Source of the DNA: Sphaerotilus sulfidivorans
Lineage (GTDB): Bacteria > Pseudomonadota > Gammaproteobacteria > Burkholderiales > Burkholderiaceae_C
DNA length: 64,000 nucleotides
Direction: 5' to 3'
Assembly: GCF_013426975.1 (NCBI RefSeq)
Contig: NZ_JACCPY010000006.1
Coordinates: forward strand, 62,001 to 126,000
Position numbers and translations under genes: made by a program. A model generated the notes under the pieces. The model did not search any database. It saw nothing but the letters and a program-made list of their open reading frames with translations, and was not told where the DNA came from. This document shows positions 30,676 through 38,111 of this stretch, piece by piece; the first letter of the stretch is position 1; each line of letters opens with the position of its first letter.

Positions 30676-31626
30676 ATGAGCGCGAGCCTGCCCATCGTCA
30701 TCTGTGGCGAATCCCTGCTGGATGTGTTCCAGAACGGCACGACCCCCAACGGACTGCACCTGGATGCCGTCGTGGGCGGCTCGCCACTGAATGTCGCCGC
30801 CGGCGTGCAGCGCATGGGCGGCCGCGCGGTCTTCCTGGGCGCGGTCTCGCGCGACTTTCTCGGCGACCGCATCCTCGCCAGCATCGAGCAGGAAGGCATC
30901 TCGACCGAGGCACTGGTGCGCTGCGACGCACCGACGACGCTGAGCCTGGTCGGCGTGGATGCCGCCGGCGTGCCGAGCTACCGCTTCTACGGCCACGGCG
31001 GCGCCGACCGCCAGCTGCTGCCCGCGCATCTGGCGGCGCTGCCGGCCCAGGTCGCGGCGATCCACTTCGGCTCCTACGGCTGCGTGGTCGAGCCGATCGG
31101 CTCGACGCTGCGTGCGCTGGTCGAGGCACGCCACCGCGACACGGTCATTTCCTTCGACCCGAACGTGCGCCTGAATGTCGAGCCCTCGCATGCGGTCTGG
31201 CGCGAGCACATCGAGTGGATGGCCTCGCGTACCCATCTGCTCAAGCTCAGCGACGAGGATTTCGAGCGTCTGTACCCGGGCGAGAACATCGAGGCGCTGG
31301 CCGAGCGCTGGCTGGGTGCCGGCGTGGCGCTGGTGATGATGACCCGCGGCGGCGAGGGCGCCTTCGCCTGGACGAGGGCCGGGCGGGTGCAGGTCGCCGC
31401 GCCGAAGGTCACGGTGCAGGACACCGTCGGCGCCGGGGACACCTTCCAGGCCGCGACGCTGATCGCGCTGGCCGAGATCGGGCGGCTGTCGCCGCAGGCG
31501 CTGGCGGACATCACGCCCGATGAAGTGGGTCGGGTGGCCGATTTCGCCGCCCGGGCTGCGGCGATCACCTGCACCCGACGCGGCCCGGATCTGCCGCGCC
31601 GCGCCGAGCTGCGCGCCCAGGTCTGA
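30676..31626 (+). CDS. PfkB-family sugar kinase, probable fructokinase
   Basis: A 316-residue ribokinase-fold kinase. The N-terminal substrate block VVGGSPLNVAAGVQRMGG and the C-terminal catalytic motif DTVGAGDTFQAA (Asp is the base) are intact. FDPNVRLNVEPS is typical of bacterial fructokinases. It is divergent from the sugar ABC operon and presumably phosphorylates the sugar that operon imports, the FrcK position in fructose-uptake loci. The tRNA-Pro gene begins 26 bases after the stop. Confidence 0.9.
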   Translation: MSASLPIVICGESLLDVFQNGTTPNGLHLDAVVGGSPLNVAAGVQRMGGRAVFLGAVSRDFLGDRILASIEQEGISTEALVRCDAPTTLSLVGVDAAGVPSYRFYGHGGADRQLLPAHLAALPAQVAAIHFGSYGCVVEPIGSTLRALVEARHRDTVISFDPNVRLNVEPSHAVWREHIEWMASRTHLLKLSDEDFERLYPGENIEALAERWLGAGVALVMMTRGGEGAFAWTRAGRVQVAAPKVTVQDTVGAGDTFQAATLIALAEIGRLSPQALADITPDEVGRVADFAARAAAITCTRRGPDLPRRAELRAQV

Positions 31627-31652
31627 GAATTTGCTATGATCGCGGTCTTCGT

Positions 31653-31729
31653 CGGGGTGTAGCGCAGTCTGGTAGCGCATCTGCTTTGGGAGCAGAGGGT
31701 CGTGAGTTCGAATCCCACCACCCCGACCA
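31653..31729 (+). tRNA. tRNA-Pro (anticodon UGG)
   Basis: A 77-nt cloverleaf with encoded CCA. The acceptor stem is CGGGGTG pairing with the 3' end before ACCA. The anticodon stem TCTGC/GCAGA holds loop TTTGGGA, giving anticodon TGG. The T-loop is TTCGAAT. A TATGAT box lies about 12 bases upstream. Confidence 0.97.
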
Positions 31730-31739
31730 CCGAATCCAG

Positions 31740-31767
31740 CGCCCCGCCATGCGGGGCGTTTTCGTTT
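31740..31767 (+). terminator. Terminator after tRNA-Pro(UGG)
   Basis: CGCCCCGC (31740-31747) and GCGGGGCG (31751-31758) form an 8-bp stem with loop CAT, followed by TTTTCGTTT. It starts 11 bases after the tRNA and lies before the convergent chemoreceptor gene. Confidence 0.85.
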
Positions 31768-31796
31768 GCGGCCGGCTTCGGCCAGCGACTCAGGCC

Positions 31797-33347
31797 TCAG
31801 GCCGGCGTGCGGAACGAGGCCACCGCCTGCAGCAGGCCGCCGGCCTGCTCGCGCATGTCCTGCGCGGCGGCGGCACTCTCCTCGACCAGCGCGGCATTCT
31901 GCTGGGTGCTGCGGTCCATCTGGGTGATCGCCTGACCGACCTGCTCGATGGCGGCGTTCTGGTCCTGGCTGGCGTCGCTGATGTCGGCGACGATGCTGCT
32001 GACCCGCTCGATCGAGCGCACGATGTCTTCCATCGTCGCGCCGGCGCGGCCCACCAGCGCAGAGCCCTGCTCGACCCGGCCGACGCTGGTCGAGATCAGG
32101 TTCTTGATCTCGCGCGCCGCCTCGGCCGAGCGCTGCGCCAGATTGCGCACCTCGCTGGCCACCACCGCAAAGCCCCGGCCCTGCTCGCCGGCGCGCGCAG
32201 CCTCCACGGCCGCATTCAGCGCCAGGATGTTGGTCTGGAAGGCGATCGAGTCGATCACGCCGATGATGTCGCCGATCTTGCGCGAGGACTCGCTGATGCC
32301 GTCCATCGTCTGCACCACGTCGCGCATCAGCGTGCCGCCGCCGGTGGCGATCTGCACCGCATCCTGGGCCAGCCGGGTGGCTTCCTGGGCATGGCCGGTG
32401 TTGGTACGCACGGTGTTGCTCAGCTCGTCCATCGTTGCGGCGGTCTGCTGCAGCGCGCTGGCCTGATCCTCGGTGCGCCGGCTCAGGTCGTTGTTGCCCT
32501 CGGCGATCTGGTTGCTGGCCTGGGCGACCGTCTCGGCACTGCCGCGCACGCCGCTCACGATCTGCGTCAGCGAGGCCTGCATCTCCTGCAGCGCGCGCAG
32601 CAGCGGCGAGAACTCGTCATGCTCGCGGTCGGTCACCGGGGTGGCCAGATCGCCGTCGCGCACCCGCTCGGCGATGCGCGTGCTCTCCTCGACCCGCCGG
32701 CTCATCGTGCGGCCGAGCTGCACCATGTTCCACAGCATGCCTGCAGCCAGCAGTGCCAGGATCGCCAGCAGCACGGTCAGGGTCTGGTTGACCGCCTGGT
32801 TGATCTGCTCGATCTCGTTCTTCAGCGCCGCATCCTGGTAGCCGACGTTGTCCTGCAGGGCCGCCAGCAGCGCATTGCGTGCAGGAATCGTGTGGTCGAC
32901 CAGGTAGGCGAATGCCTCCTCCCTGCGCCCTTGCCGCACCAGCTCCAGATTGCCTTCGCCATGAGTCCAGAAGGCCTTCATCAGGCCCGGAATGCTCGAG
33001 AAGCGCTGGCGCCCCTGCTCGCTGAAGAGCTTGCTCTCGTAGCTGGCAGTCGACTGCTCGATGAGCTGGCGCCGCTTCAGGATGTCGTCGATCGCCGCCT
33101 GACGTTCGTCGGCGTTGCGTGCCAGCATGCCGTGGCGCAGCTGCAGCGAGGACTGGGTGACATACAGCTCGATCTGGGCGATCTCGCGCAGCTGCGCGGT
33201 GCGCACCGCTTCGGTCCGTCGGGCGATGTCGTTGGCTTCGCCGAGCTTCCAGTATGAAAAGCCGGCCGTGCCAGCCATCAGCGTCACCGTCAGCATGGAA
33301 AAGAGATATTGGCGGCGTGTCACGCCGGGTGCGGGCCAGAGAGCCAT
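31797..33347 (-). CDS. Methyl-accepting chemotaxis protein
   Basis: A 516-residue chemoreceptor. TM1 is at about 14-33, followed by a helical periplasmic sensor (about 35-180, four-helix-bundle type), TM2 (about 185-206), a HAMP domain, and a long cytoplasmic coiled coil with the signalling tip IDSIAFQTNILALNAAVE and AGEQGRGFAVVASEVR. There is no CheR-binding pentapeptide at the C-terminus (ends SFRTPA). The ATG at 33347 (MALWPAPG) is preferred over one nine codons upstream because the basic pre-TM segment then fits. A FliA-like promoter lies at 33394-33420. Confidence 0.93.
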   Translation of the reverse strand: MALWPAPGVTRRQYLFSMLTVTLMAGTAGFSYWKLGEANDIARRTEAVRTAQLREIAQIELYVTQSSLQLRHGMLARNADERQAAIDDILKRRQLIEQSTASYESKLFSEQGRQRFSSIPGLMKAFWTHGEGNLELVRQGRREEAFAYLVDHTIPARNALLAALQDNVGYQDAALKNEIEQINQAVNQTLTVLLAILALLAAGMLWNMVQLGRTMSRRVEESTRIAERVRDGDLATPVTDREHDEFSPLLRALQEMQASLTQIVSGVRGSAETVAQASNQIAEGNNDLSRRTEDQASALQQTAATMDELSNTVRTNTGHAQEATRLAQDAVQIATGGGTLMRDVVQTMDGISESSRKIGDIIGVIDSIAFQTNILALNAAVEAARAGEQGRGFAVVASEVRNLAQRSAEAAREIKNLISTSVGRVEQGSALVGRAGATMEDIVRSIERVSSIVADISDASQDQNAAIEQVGQAITQMDRSTQQNAALVEESAAAAQDMREQAGGLLQAVASFRTPA

Positions 33348-33393
33348 GTCTTTTGTTCCTGCCGTGATCGACACTGGTTGAACGTGCTTTCCG

Positions 33394-33420
33394 GTATCGG
33401 CAGATTCATGCGGATCTGAA
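33394..33420 (-). promoter_or_regulatory. Candidate FliA promoter for the chemoreceptor gene
   Basis: On the minus strand GCCGATAC (33401-33394) matches the sigma-28 -10 element GCCGATAA in seven of eight bases. TTCAGATC (33420-33413) stands 11 bases before it as a moderate -35 match. It ends 46 bases before the ATG. Chemoreceptor genes are common FliA targets. Confidence 0.5.
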
Positions 33421-33443
33421 CCCCGGTGGTATCATGCAGGGCT

Positions 33444-33520
33444 CTGCCTGTAGCTCAACTGGATAGAGCAGCTGCCTTCTAAGCAGCAGGTCGGGGGTTC
33501 GAGTCCCTCCGGGCAGGCCA
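33444..33520 (+). tRNA. tRNA-Arg (anticodon UCU)
   Basis: A 77-nt cloverleaf with encoded CCA. The acceptor stem CTGCCTG pairs with CGGGCAG (one G-T pair). The anticodon stem GCTGC/GCAGC holds loop CTTCTAA, giving anticodon TCT. The T-arm is GGGGG-TTCGAGT-CCCTC. Confidence 0.96.
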
Positions 33521-33565
33521 GTCGGCTTGCTGGCCCTGTGCCAGAACATCCGCCCAACACAAGCA

Positions 33566-33603
33566 CGAAGCCCCTGGGAGATCACTCTCCCCCAGGGGCT
33601 TCG
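33566..33603. terminator. Bidirectional hairpin between tRNA-Arg and the leftward cyd/sulfide gene series
   Basis: A perfect 13-bp stem, CGAAGCCCCTGGG (33566-33578) with CCCAGGGGCTTCG (33591-33603), has a 12-base loop. It lies 45 bases after the tRNA and 40 bases beyond the last leftward ORF, so it can stop both. There is no T tract on the plus strand, so efficiency is unclear. Confidence 0.65.
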
Positions 33604-33643
33604 CGCATTGGATCGCTGGAGCGACCCGATCAGTGGTCAGTGG

Positions 33644-33844
33644 TCAGAGATCGGCGTCCGCCGACTCCAGCATTCTCTGGCTCTGCTGGGCCAGCGGCTT
33701 GGTGGCCCAGGCCCAGGCCGAGGCCACGCCCTCGCGACGAACGCAGGCCCGGACCTGGGCGCGCAGCTCGCGGCGCGGGCCGCGGATCCGCTCGACGGTG
33801 CAGCGGCCGGTGACCGCCTCGACGATGTGCATGTCGACTTTCAT
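33644..33844 (-). CDS. Small hypothetical protein at the end of the leftward gene series
   Basis: A 66-residue basic protein beginning MKVDMHIVEAVTGRCTVERI. AAGGA lies 5 bases before the ATG at 33844; the frame extends further but with no better start. It is Arg- and Ala-rich, with two Cys and no membrane segment. It follows the alpha/beta hydrolase by 61 bases and precedes the strong hairpin at 33566. I do not recognise it. The good ribosome site is the main support. Confidence 0.5.
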   Translation of the reverse strand: MKVDMHIVEAVTGRCTVERIRGPRRELRAQVRACVRREGVASAWAWATKPLAQQSQRMLESADADL

Positions 33845-33905
33845 GGAGTCCTTGGAGTTGTGGCGGCCCATGGAGGAAGGACCGCCAGGATGGGAGAGCC
33901 CAGCA

Positions 33906-34823
33906 TCATGCCAGTGCGGCCGCCGCCCTGACCCCGAGATGCATGCCGAGAAAGTCCACAAGCTCATCGATGCGATGCACCAGCGGTGCCCGCAGATCAT
34001 GATCGCCGTCCACGATCAGCAGCCTGCCATGGCCACGGGGCAGCGCCTCATGCAGTCGGAGTGCGTCTGACAGCGGCACCGTCTGGTCCTGGGCGCCGTG
34101 CACCACCAGAACCGGGCAGCCGATCCGTGCCATCTGGCGCTCGGGTGCGATGTGATCGAAGCGCTCGCCGATCACCTCCTGCACATGCTCGAGAATGGCT
34201 GCGCCGATCCAGCGGCCGGGAATGCGATGCGCTCGAAGCCAGCGCTCCATCACCTCCTGGGGATGGGCGAATGACGACAGGCTGGCGACGCACTTCACCT
34301 CGCCATGGCGCGCCGCGTGCAGCAGCACGGCCGCACCGCCCAGAGAATGGCCCAGCAGCCCGACGCGGCGCGTGTCGAGCGCCGGGAAGCGGCGCAGCGC
34401 CTCCAGGACCGCGGCCAGATCCTCCGCGAAACGCGGCAGCGAGCTGAAGGCCTCGCGGGAACTGTCTCCGTGGCTGGCCGCATCGAAAAGCACCACCGCC
34501 ATGCCGGCGCCCACAAGTGGCACGATCAGCGATGACAGCATGGCGGCATGGGATCCCCAGCCGTGCACCGCCACGACCACCGGTACGGGCTCTTCGGTGC
34601 TGACGCCCTGAGGTTCGGCTCGCCAGCAGGCCAGGCGCTGACCGCGTGCGCCGTGCACGACAAACGGGGTCAGCGCCTGGCCGTGCTGCTGGTCGAGCCA
34701 CCTGTTGCGCGGCGGTGGCCTGCGCGTCGGTCGCAGACCCTGCAGCAGCAGGACATGCAGCAGGGCACGCCACGCACGCGGCAGACGGCGCGTGGCTGGC
34801 GGAGGCACGGTCTGCAGGTTCAT
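33906..34823 (-). CDS. Alpha/beta hydrolase
   Basis: A 305-residue alpha/beta hydrolase. The nucleophile elbow is GHSLGG (LLGHSLGGAAVLLHAA), the oxyanion region is AVHGWGSHAAML, an Asp lies in HGAQDQTVPLSDAL, and the catalytic His is probably in VDGDHDLRAPL. The N-terminal ~60 residues are basic with a short hydrophobic patch (RALLHVLLLQGL), perhaps a membrane contact. The ATG overlaps the stop of the preceding small membrane protein (ATGA), which ties it to the series. The substrate is unknown. Confidence 0.85.
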   Translation of the reverse strand: MNLQTVPPPATRRLPRAWRALLHVLLLQGLRPTRRPPPRNRWLDQQHGQALTPFVVHGARGQRLACWRAEPQGVSTEEPVPVVVAVHGWGSHAAMLSSLIVPLVGAGMAVVLFDAASHGDSSREAFSSLPRFAEDLAAVLEALRRFPALDTRRVGLLGHSLGGAAVLLHAARHGEVKCVASLSSFAHPQEVMERWLRAHRIPGRWIGAAILEHVQEVIGERFDHIAPERQMARIGCPVLVVHGAQDQTVPLSDALRLHEALPRGHGRLLIVDGDHDLRAPLVHRIDELVDFLGMHLGVRAAAALA

Positions 34824-35167
34824 GGCGTGTCCGGATGGTGAAGCCGCAGCGTGATGACTGGCCAGGCGAAGGCCAGTGCGGCCGCGCCCATGCCCAGCGA
34901 GATGCCAGCCAGGTTCGCCCAGTCGACCCAGTAGGTCAGTTCCTGCAGTGAAGAACGCGTCGCCGCCGGCACCACCACAAAGCCGATTCCCGCAGCCAGT
35001 GCTGCCGTGCTCGCGGCCAGAGGCAGCGCGCTGCGCCACTGCGCCATCGACCGACGCCCTGCCCGCATCATCAGCACCAGCCAGGCCAGGGCACCCAGTG
35101 CCAGCAGTGGCCAGAGGCCCAGCGCGATCTCCCAGACGATGTTCATCACGAGCCAGATTTCGTACAT
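34820..35167 (-). CDS. Small three-helix membrane protein, function unknown
   Basis: A 115-residue protein with three predicted helices (about 5-30, 43-65 and 78-104; WLVMNIVWEIALGLWPLLAL is the first). AGGAG precedes the ATG at 35167. It lies 14 bases after the sulfide:quinone oxidoreductase gene and overlaps the hydrolase gene by four bases, so it is part of the same transcript. A role as membrane partner of the SQR is possible, but nothing in the sequence proves it. Confidence 0.75.
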   Translation of the reverse strand: MYEIWLVMNIVWEIALGLWPLLALGALAWLVLMMRAGRRSMAQWRSALPLAASTAALAAGIGFVVVPAATRSSLQELTYWVDWANLAGISLGMGAAALAFAWPVITLRLHHPDTP

Positions 35168-35181
35168 GTCGTCTCTCCTGT

Positions 35182-36525
35182 TCAGACCCGGCCCTTGAGC
35201 ACCGCCATGTAGGCGGGCTTGAGCATGCGGTACTTCATCAACCACGCGAAGAAGCTGTCATTCAGCGGCTCGATCATCGGCAGCGACGGTGTCAGCCGGC
35301 CTTCGTAGTCGAACTCGATCAGCATTGCCGAGCCCTCGCGTGTGATCAGTGGGCACGAGGTGTAGCCATCGAAGGTCTCGTCGGCCTGGCGACCGGCGAT
35401 CACCTCCACCAGGTTGTGGGCCACCAGCGGCGCACTCTTCTTCACCGTGGCCGCGGTCTTGCCGCGCGGCGTGCCGTTGATGTCGCCGATGCCGAACACG
35501 TTGGGGTAGCGGCGGTGCTGGAGCGTGCTCTTGTCCACCTCCAGCCAGCCGCCGGCGGCGAAGGGGCCTTCCTTCCAGGCGAGCTCGCTGTTCTTCACGG
35601 CGTCAGGCGCGCGCATCGGCGGCACGACGTGGATGAAGTCATAGGGCATCTCCTGCTTCTCGCCTTCGGGCGAGACGAAGGTGGCGCGGCGCGCGCCGAT
35701 GTCGATGGCGGCCAGCTTGCGCGAGAACTCGACATCGATGCCCAGCGACTTCCATCGCTCCAGCACGTTGTCGTTGACCACCTTGACACCGAAGACATTG
35801 CCCAGCGCCGACTGGAAGCTGATCTTCGAGTTGCCCAACGTGCCCGCCTTCAAGAGGCGGTCGCGGAGCATGAAGCTCATCTTCAAGGGGGCGCCGGCGC
35901 ACTTGAGCGGCGTGGCTGGCAGCGTCATCACGGCGTTGCCGCCCTTGGCCGTGAAGGCCTGCATGGCCGCCCAGGTGGCCTGTGCCGCCTGCGGGCTGGG
36001 GTAGACGCTGGCCAGGCCTGGTGCCTTGTCCGTGCCGATGGCGCCGACATCCATGCCCTCGATCTGCGCGAAGTCCAGGTGCACGCCGGTGGCCACCACC
36101 AGGAAGTCGTACGGGATTCGCTGGCCACCCGCAGTGACGACGGTGTTGGCCGCCGGGTCGAAGCCGGCCACCATGTCCTTCACCCACTCCACGCCGGCAG
36201 GCTGGTAGTCGGCGTTGCGGTCGCGCACCTTCTCCACCGGCCACACGCCGGTGGCCACCAGCGTGTAGCCGGGCTGGTAGTTGTGCTCTTCCTTGCGGTC
36301 GATGATGGTGATCTTCGCGCCATCGAGCATGCGTGACAGCCGGTTGGCCACGGCGATGCCGCCCAGGCCGCTGCCGGCGATGACGATGCGGGCCGATGTC
36401 TTGACGGCGGCACGCGCGGGTGCCGGCCCTGCGGCGGCACCTGCCAGGACCGGTGCTGCCGTCAGCGCTTGCAGCCAGCGTCGGCGGGACGAGTCCATGC
36501 CAGATGTGGGGCGGTTCTGCTTCAT
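35182..36525 (-). CDS. Tat-exported sulfide:quinone oxidoreductase-like flavoprotein
   Basis: A 447-residue FAD protein. The N-terminus carries a twin-arginine-like signal (DSSRRRWLQALTAAPVLAG, about 11-30), so it should act on the periplasmic face. The FAD motif is GSGLGG (51-56) and the second FAD contact is VFGIGDINGTPRGKTAATV. Two Cys in the right places, C209 (PLKCAGAP) and C391 (YTSCPLI), match the catalytic pair of SQRs. The third Cys of classical bacterial SQRs is absent, as in type II enzymes. It would oxidise sulfide to (per)sulfide sulfur and reduce quinone, directly feeding the bd oxidase encoded in the same series. Confidence 0.82.
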   Translation of the reverse strand: MKQNRPTSGMDSSRRRWLQALTAAPVLAGAAAGPAPARAAVKTSARIVIAGSGLGGIAVANRLSRMLDGAKITIIDRKEEHNYQPGYTLVATGVWPVEKVRDRNADYQPAGVEWVKDMVAGFDPAANTVVTAGGQRIPYDFLVVATGVHLDFAQIEGMDVGAIGTDKAPGLASVYPSPQAAQATWAAMQAFTAKGGNAVMTLPATPLKCAGAPLKMSFMLRDRLLKAGTLGNSKISFQSALGNVFGVKVVNDNVLERWKSLGIDVEFSRKLAAIDIGARRATFVSPEGEKQEMPYDFIHVVPPMRAPDAVKNSELAWKEGPFAAGGWLEVDKSTLQHRRYPNVFGIGDINGTPRGKTAATVKKSAPLVAHNLVEVIAGRQADETFDGYTSCPLITREGSAMLIEFDYEGRLTPSLPMIEPLNDSFFAWLMKYRMLKPAYMAVLKGRV

Positions 36526-36592
36526 GCTTGTCTCCTTGTGGGGGCCGCGGTCCGGCCCGGACGCGCAGTGGACTGCGCTGTTCGAGGTGGGG

Positions 36593-37006
36593 TCAGAAGG
36601 CCAGCGTGTTGACGCCGGGCTTGAGCAGGTGGGCCGCCACTTCGGCCGGCTTGGCCGGGGTCACGCCGGCGATCAGGTCGCTGGCCTGCTTGCCGGTGTT
36701 GGGCAGGTACAGGGCGCAGACCTCGACCTTCGCACCGGCCTTGATCACGCCCTGCAGCATCTGCTGCGGCGTGACGTTGCGCGGCTTGAGCGTGGGCATG
36801 TCCTTGCCGGTCAGCGCGATGTCGCCGGCCGCGTCGCACAGCAGCACCCGCACCGTGGCCTTCTGCTCCAGGGCCTGGCCCGCGAGCACCAGCCCGGCGC
36901 CCTGCGCCATGGCATTGCCGGAGTGGATGTTGACGAACAGCTCCTCGGCCTGCACCGCGGCGGCGGTGGACAGCAGGGCGGCGGCGATGATCAGAGACTT
37001 CTTCAT
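36593..37006 (-). CDS. Periplasmic DsrE-family protein
   Basis: A 137-residue DsrE/DsrF-like protein with a signal peptide (MKKSLIIAAALLSTAAAVQA, about 1-20). Cys residues occur in VRVLLCDAAG and KVEVCALYLPN; the second sits where DsrE-family sulfur carriers have their active Cys. These proteins bind persulfide sulfur or form complexes in sulfur trafficking. An exported form next to SQR suggests it receives sulfane sulfur in the periplasm (inferred). Confidence 0.8.
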   Translation of the reverse strand: MKKSLIIAAALLSTAAAVQAEELFVNIHSGNAMAQGAGLVLAGQALEQKATVRVLLCDAAGDIALTGKDMPTLKPRNVTPQQMLQGVIKAGAKVEVCALYLPNTGKQASDLIAGVTPAKPAEVAAHLLKPGVNTLAF

Positions 37007-37080
37007 GGGTCAGAACTCCAGGGGTGGGTGGACAGGGTTGAGGAACAGGGTTGAAAAGAAAAACGTCTTGCTGAAGCTGG

Positions 37081-37629
37081 TCAAAGTGTGGTCGGCTTCG
37101 CAGGCAAGCCCAGCAGCGTGCGCAGTTCATCGGCCAGTCGGACCGTGGCCACCTGGGCCACACGGCCGTTGTCCAGCCGCAGGACGGTGGCGGCGCCCTT
37201 CACGCGCGGGATGTCGGCCACCTGCGCGAGATGAGCGCCTTCGCGGACGAGGGCGATCGGGAAGGGCAGTTCGCGCAACTTGGGCAGGGCGAACATGCGG
37301 GTCACCAGCGCCGGCATGCCGCTGATGTCGGCCACGTAGACGAGGCGCATACGCTCGGCCACACCGGCGGGCTCGGCAGCGAGCACGGCACTGACCATGT
37401 CGCTGACCGGCTTCTCGGACGTGAAGATCACCCAACGTGTCTGGGAGCTGACAGCAGCCGGCTTGTCGTGCTGGTCGTTCAGGCTCAGTGTGGGCATGGC
37501 CGAGCCTTCCGTCAGTGGCGCGGCATCTGCCCTCAGCGGCAAGGACAAGGCCACGGCACAGATCAGCGCGGTCAGGGTTGTGGCCCAGGCGGCGCGCATG
37601 CCAGGCTGGCGGGGATTCATCGGGTTCAT
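37081..37629 (-). CDS. Exported thioredoxin-fold-like protein without catalytic Cys
   Basis: A 182-residue exported protein with a signal peptide (hydrophobic about 16-33, ending ADAAP). The remainder has a peroxiredoxin/TlpA-like opening (GSAMPTLSLNDQHDKP), but the place expected to hold the active Cys reads WVIFTSEKPVSD, and there is no Cys in the mature part. The ATG overlaps the globin stop by four bases. It may be a binding or structural relative rather than a redox enzyme. Function unknown. Confidence 0.72.
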   Translation of the reverse strand: MNPMNPRQPGMRAAWATTLTALICAVALSLPLRADAAPLTEGSAMPTLSLNDQHDKPAAVSSQTRWVIFTSEKPVSDMVSAVLAAEPAGVAERMRLVYVADISGMPALVTRMFALPKLRELPFPIALVREGAHLAQVADIPRVKGAATVLRLDNGRVAQVATVRLADELRTLLGLPAKPTTL

Positions 37630-38057
37630 CGCGGGTACCGTGCGGCGTTGCCGGTGTTGACCATGTGCTCGGCCATGCCGGTGAAGGCCCGCTCGACCGC
37701 TTCACGCAATGCTGGGTCAGCCACCTGCTCGGCCAGTGCCTGCCGCATGCACAGCATCCACTCGTCGCGCTCCATGACGCCGATGGCGTAGGGCGCGTGC
37801 CGCATGCGCAGTCGGGGGTGGCCGCGCTCGCGGATGTACAGCGGCGGCCCACCGAACCAGCCACTCAGGTACTTGAAGAGGCTGTCCGCGCTGCCAACCA
37901 GGCTCTCGGGGTGCAGGCGGCGCACCGTGTAGGCCTCGGGCAGCTCGTCCATCAGCGCGTAGAAGCGGTCCACCAGGGCGCGGATCGCCGATGCGCCGCC
38001 CAATCGGGCATAGACGCTGTCGGTCGCGACTGCAGTTTCGGCCAGGGCTTCGGTCAT
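37626..38057 (-). CDS. Group II truncated haemoglobin
   Basis: A 143-residue 2-on-2 globin. Recognisable parts are VYARLGGASAIRALVDRFY at the N-terminus, proximal His H87 in RLRMRHAPYAIG, and the Trp in DEWMLCM, equivalent to the G8 Trp of group II. The ATG at 38057 is preferred to an upstream TTG. Group II globins bind O2, NO and sulfide tightly, so a scavenging or sensing role beside bd oxidase and SQR makes sense. It is coupled to the gene after it by an ATGA overlap. Confidence 0.9.
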   Translation of the reverse strand: MTEALAETAVATDSVYARLGGASAIRALVDRFYALMDELPEAYTVRRLHPESLVGSADSLFKYLSGWFGGPPLYIRERGHPRLRMRHAPYAIGVMERDEWMLCMRQALAEQVADPALREAVERAFTGMAEHMVNTGNAARYPR

Positions 38058-38111
38058 GGTGTGTCGGGTTTCCAGGTTCAGCGGCAAGTTCAAGCGCCAA
38101 TCAGCGGCAGA

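Noticed and set aside
34824-35039. N-terminal extension of the alpha/beta hydrolase
   Set aside because: It would overlap the small membrane protein gene over 200 bases; the ATG at 34823 overlaps its stop by only four bases and fits the family length.
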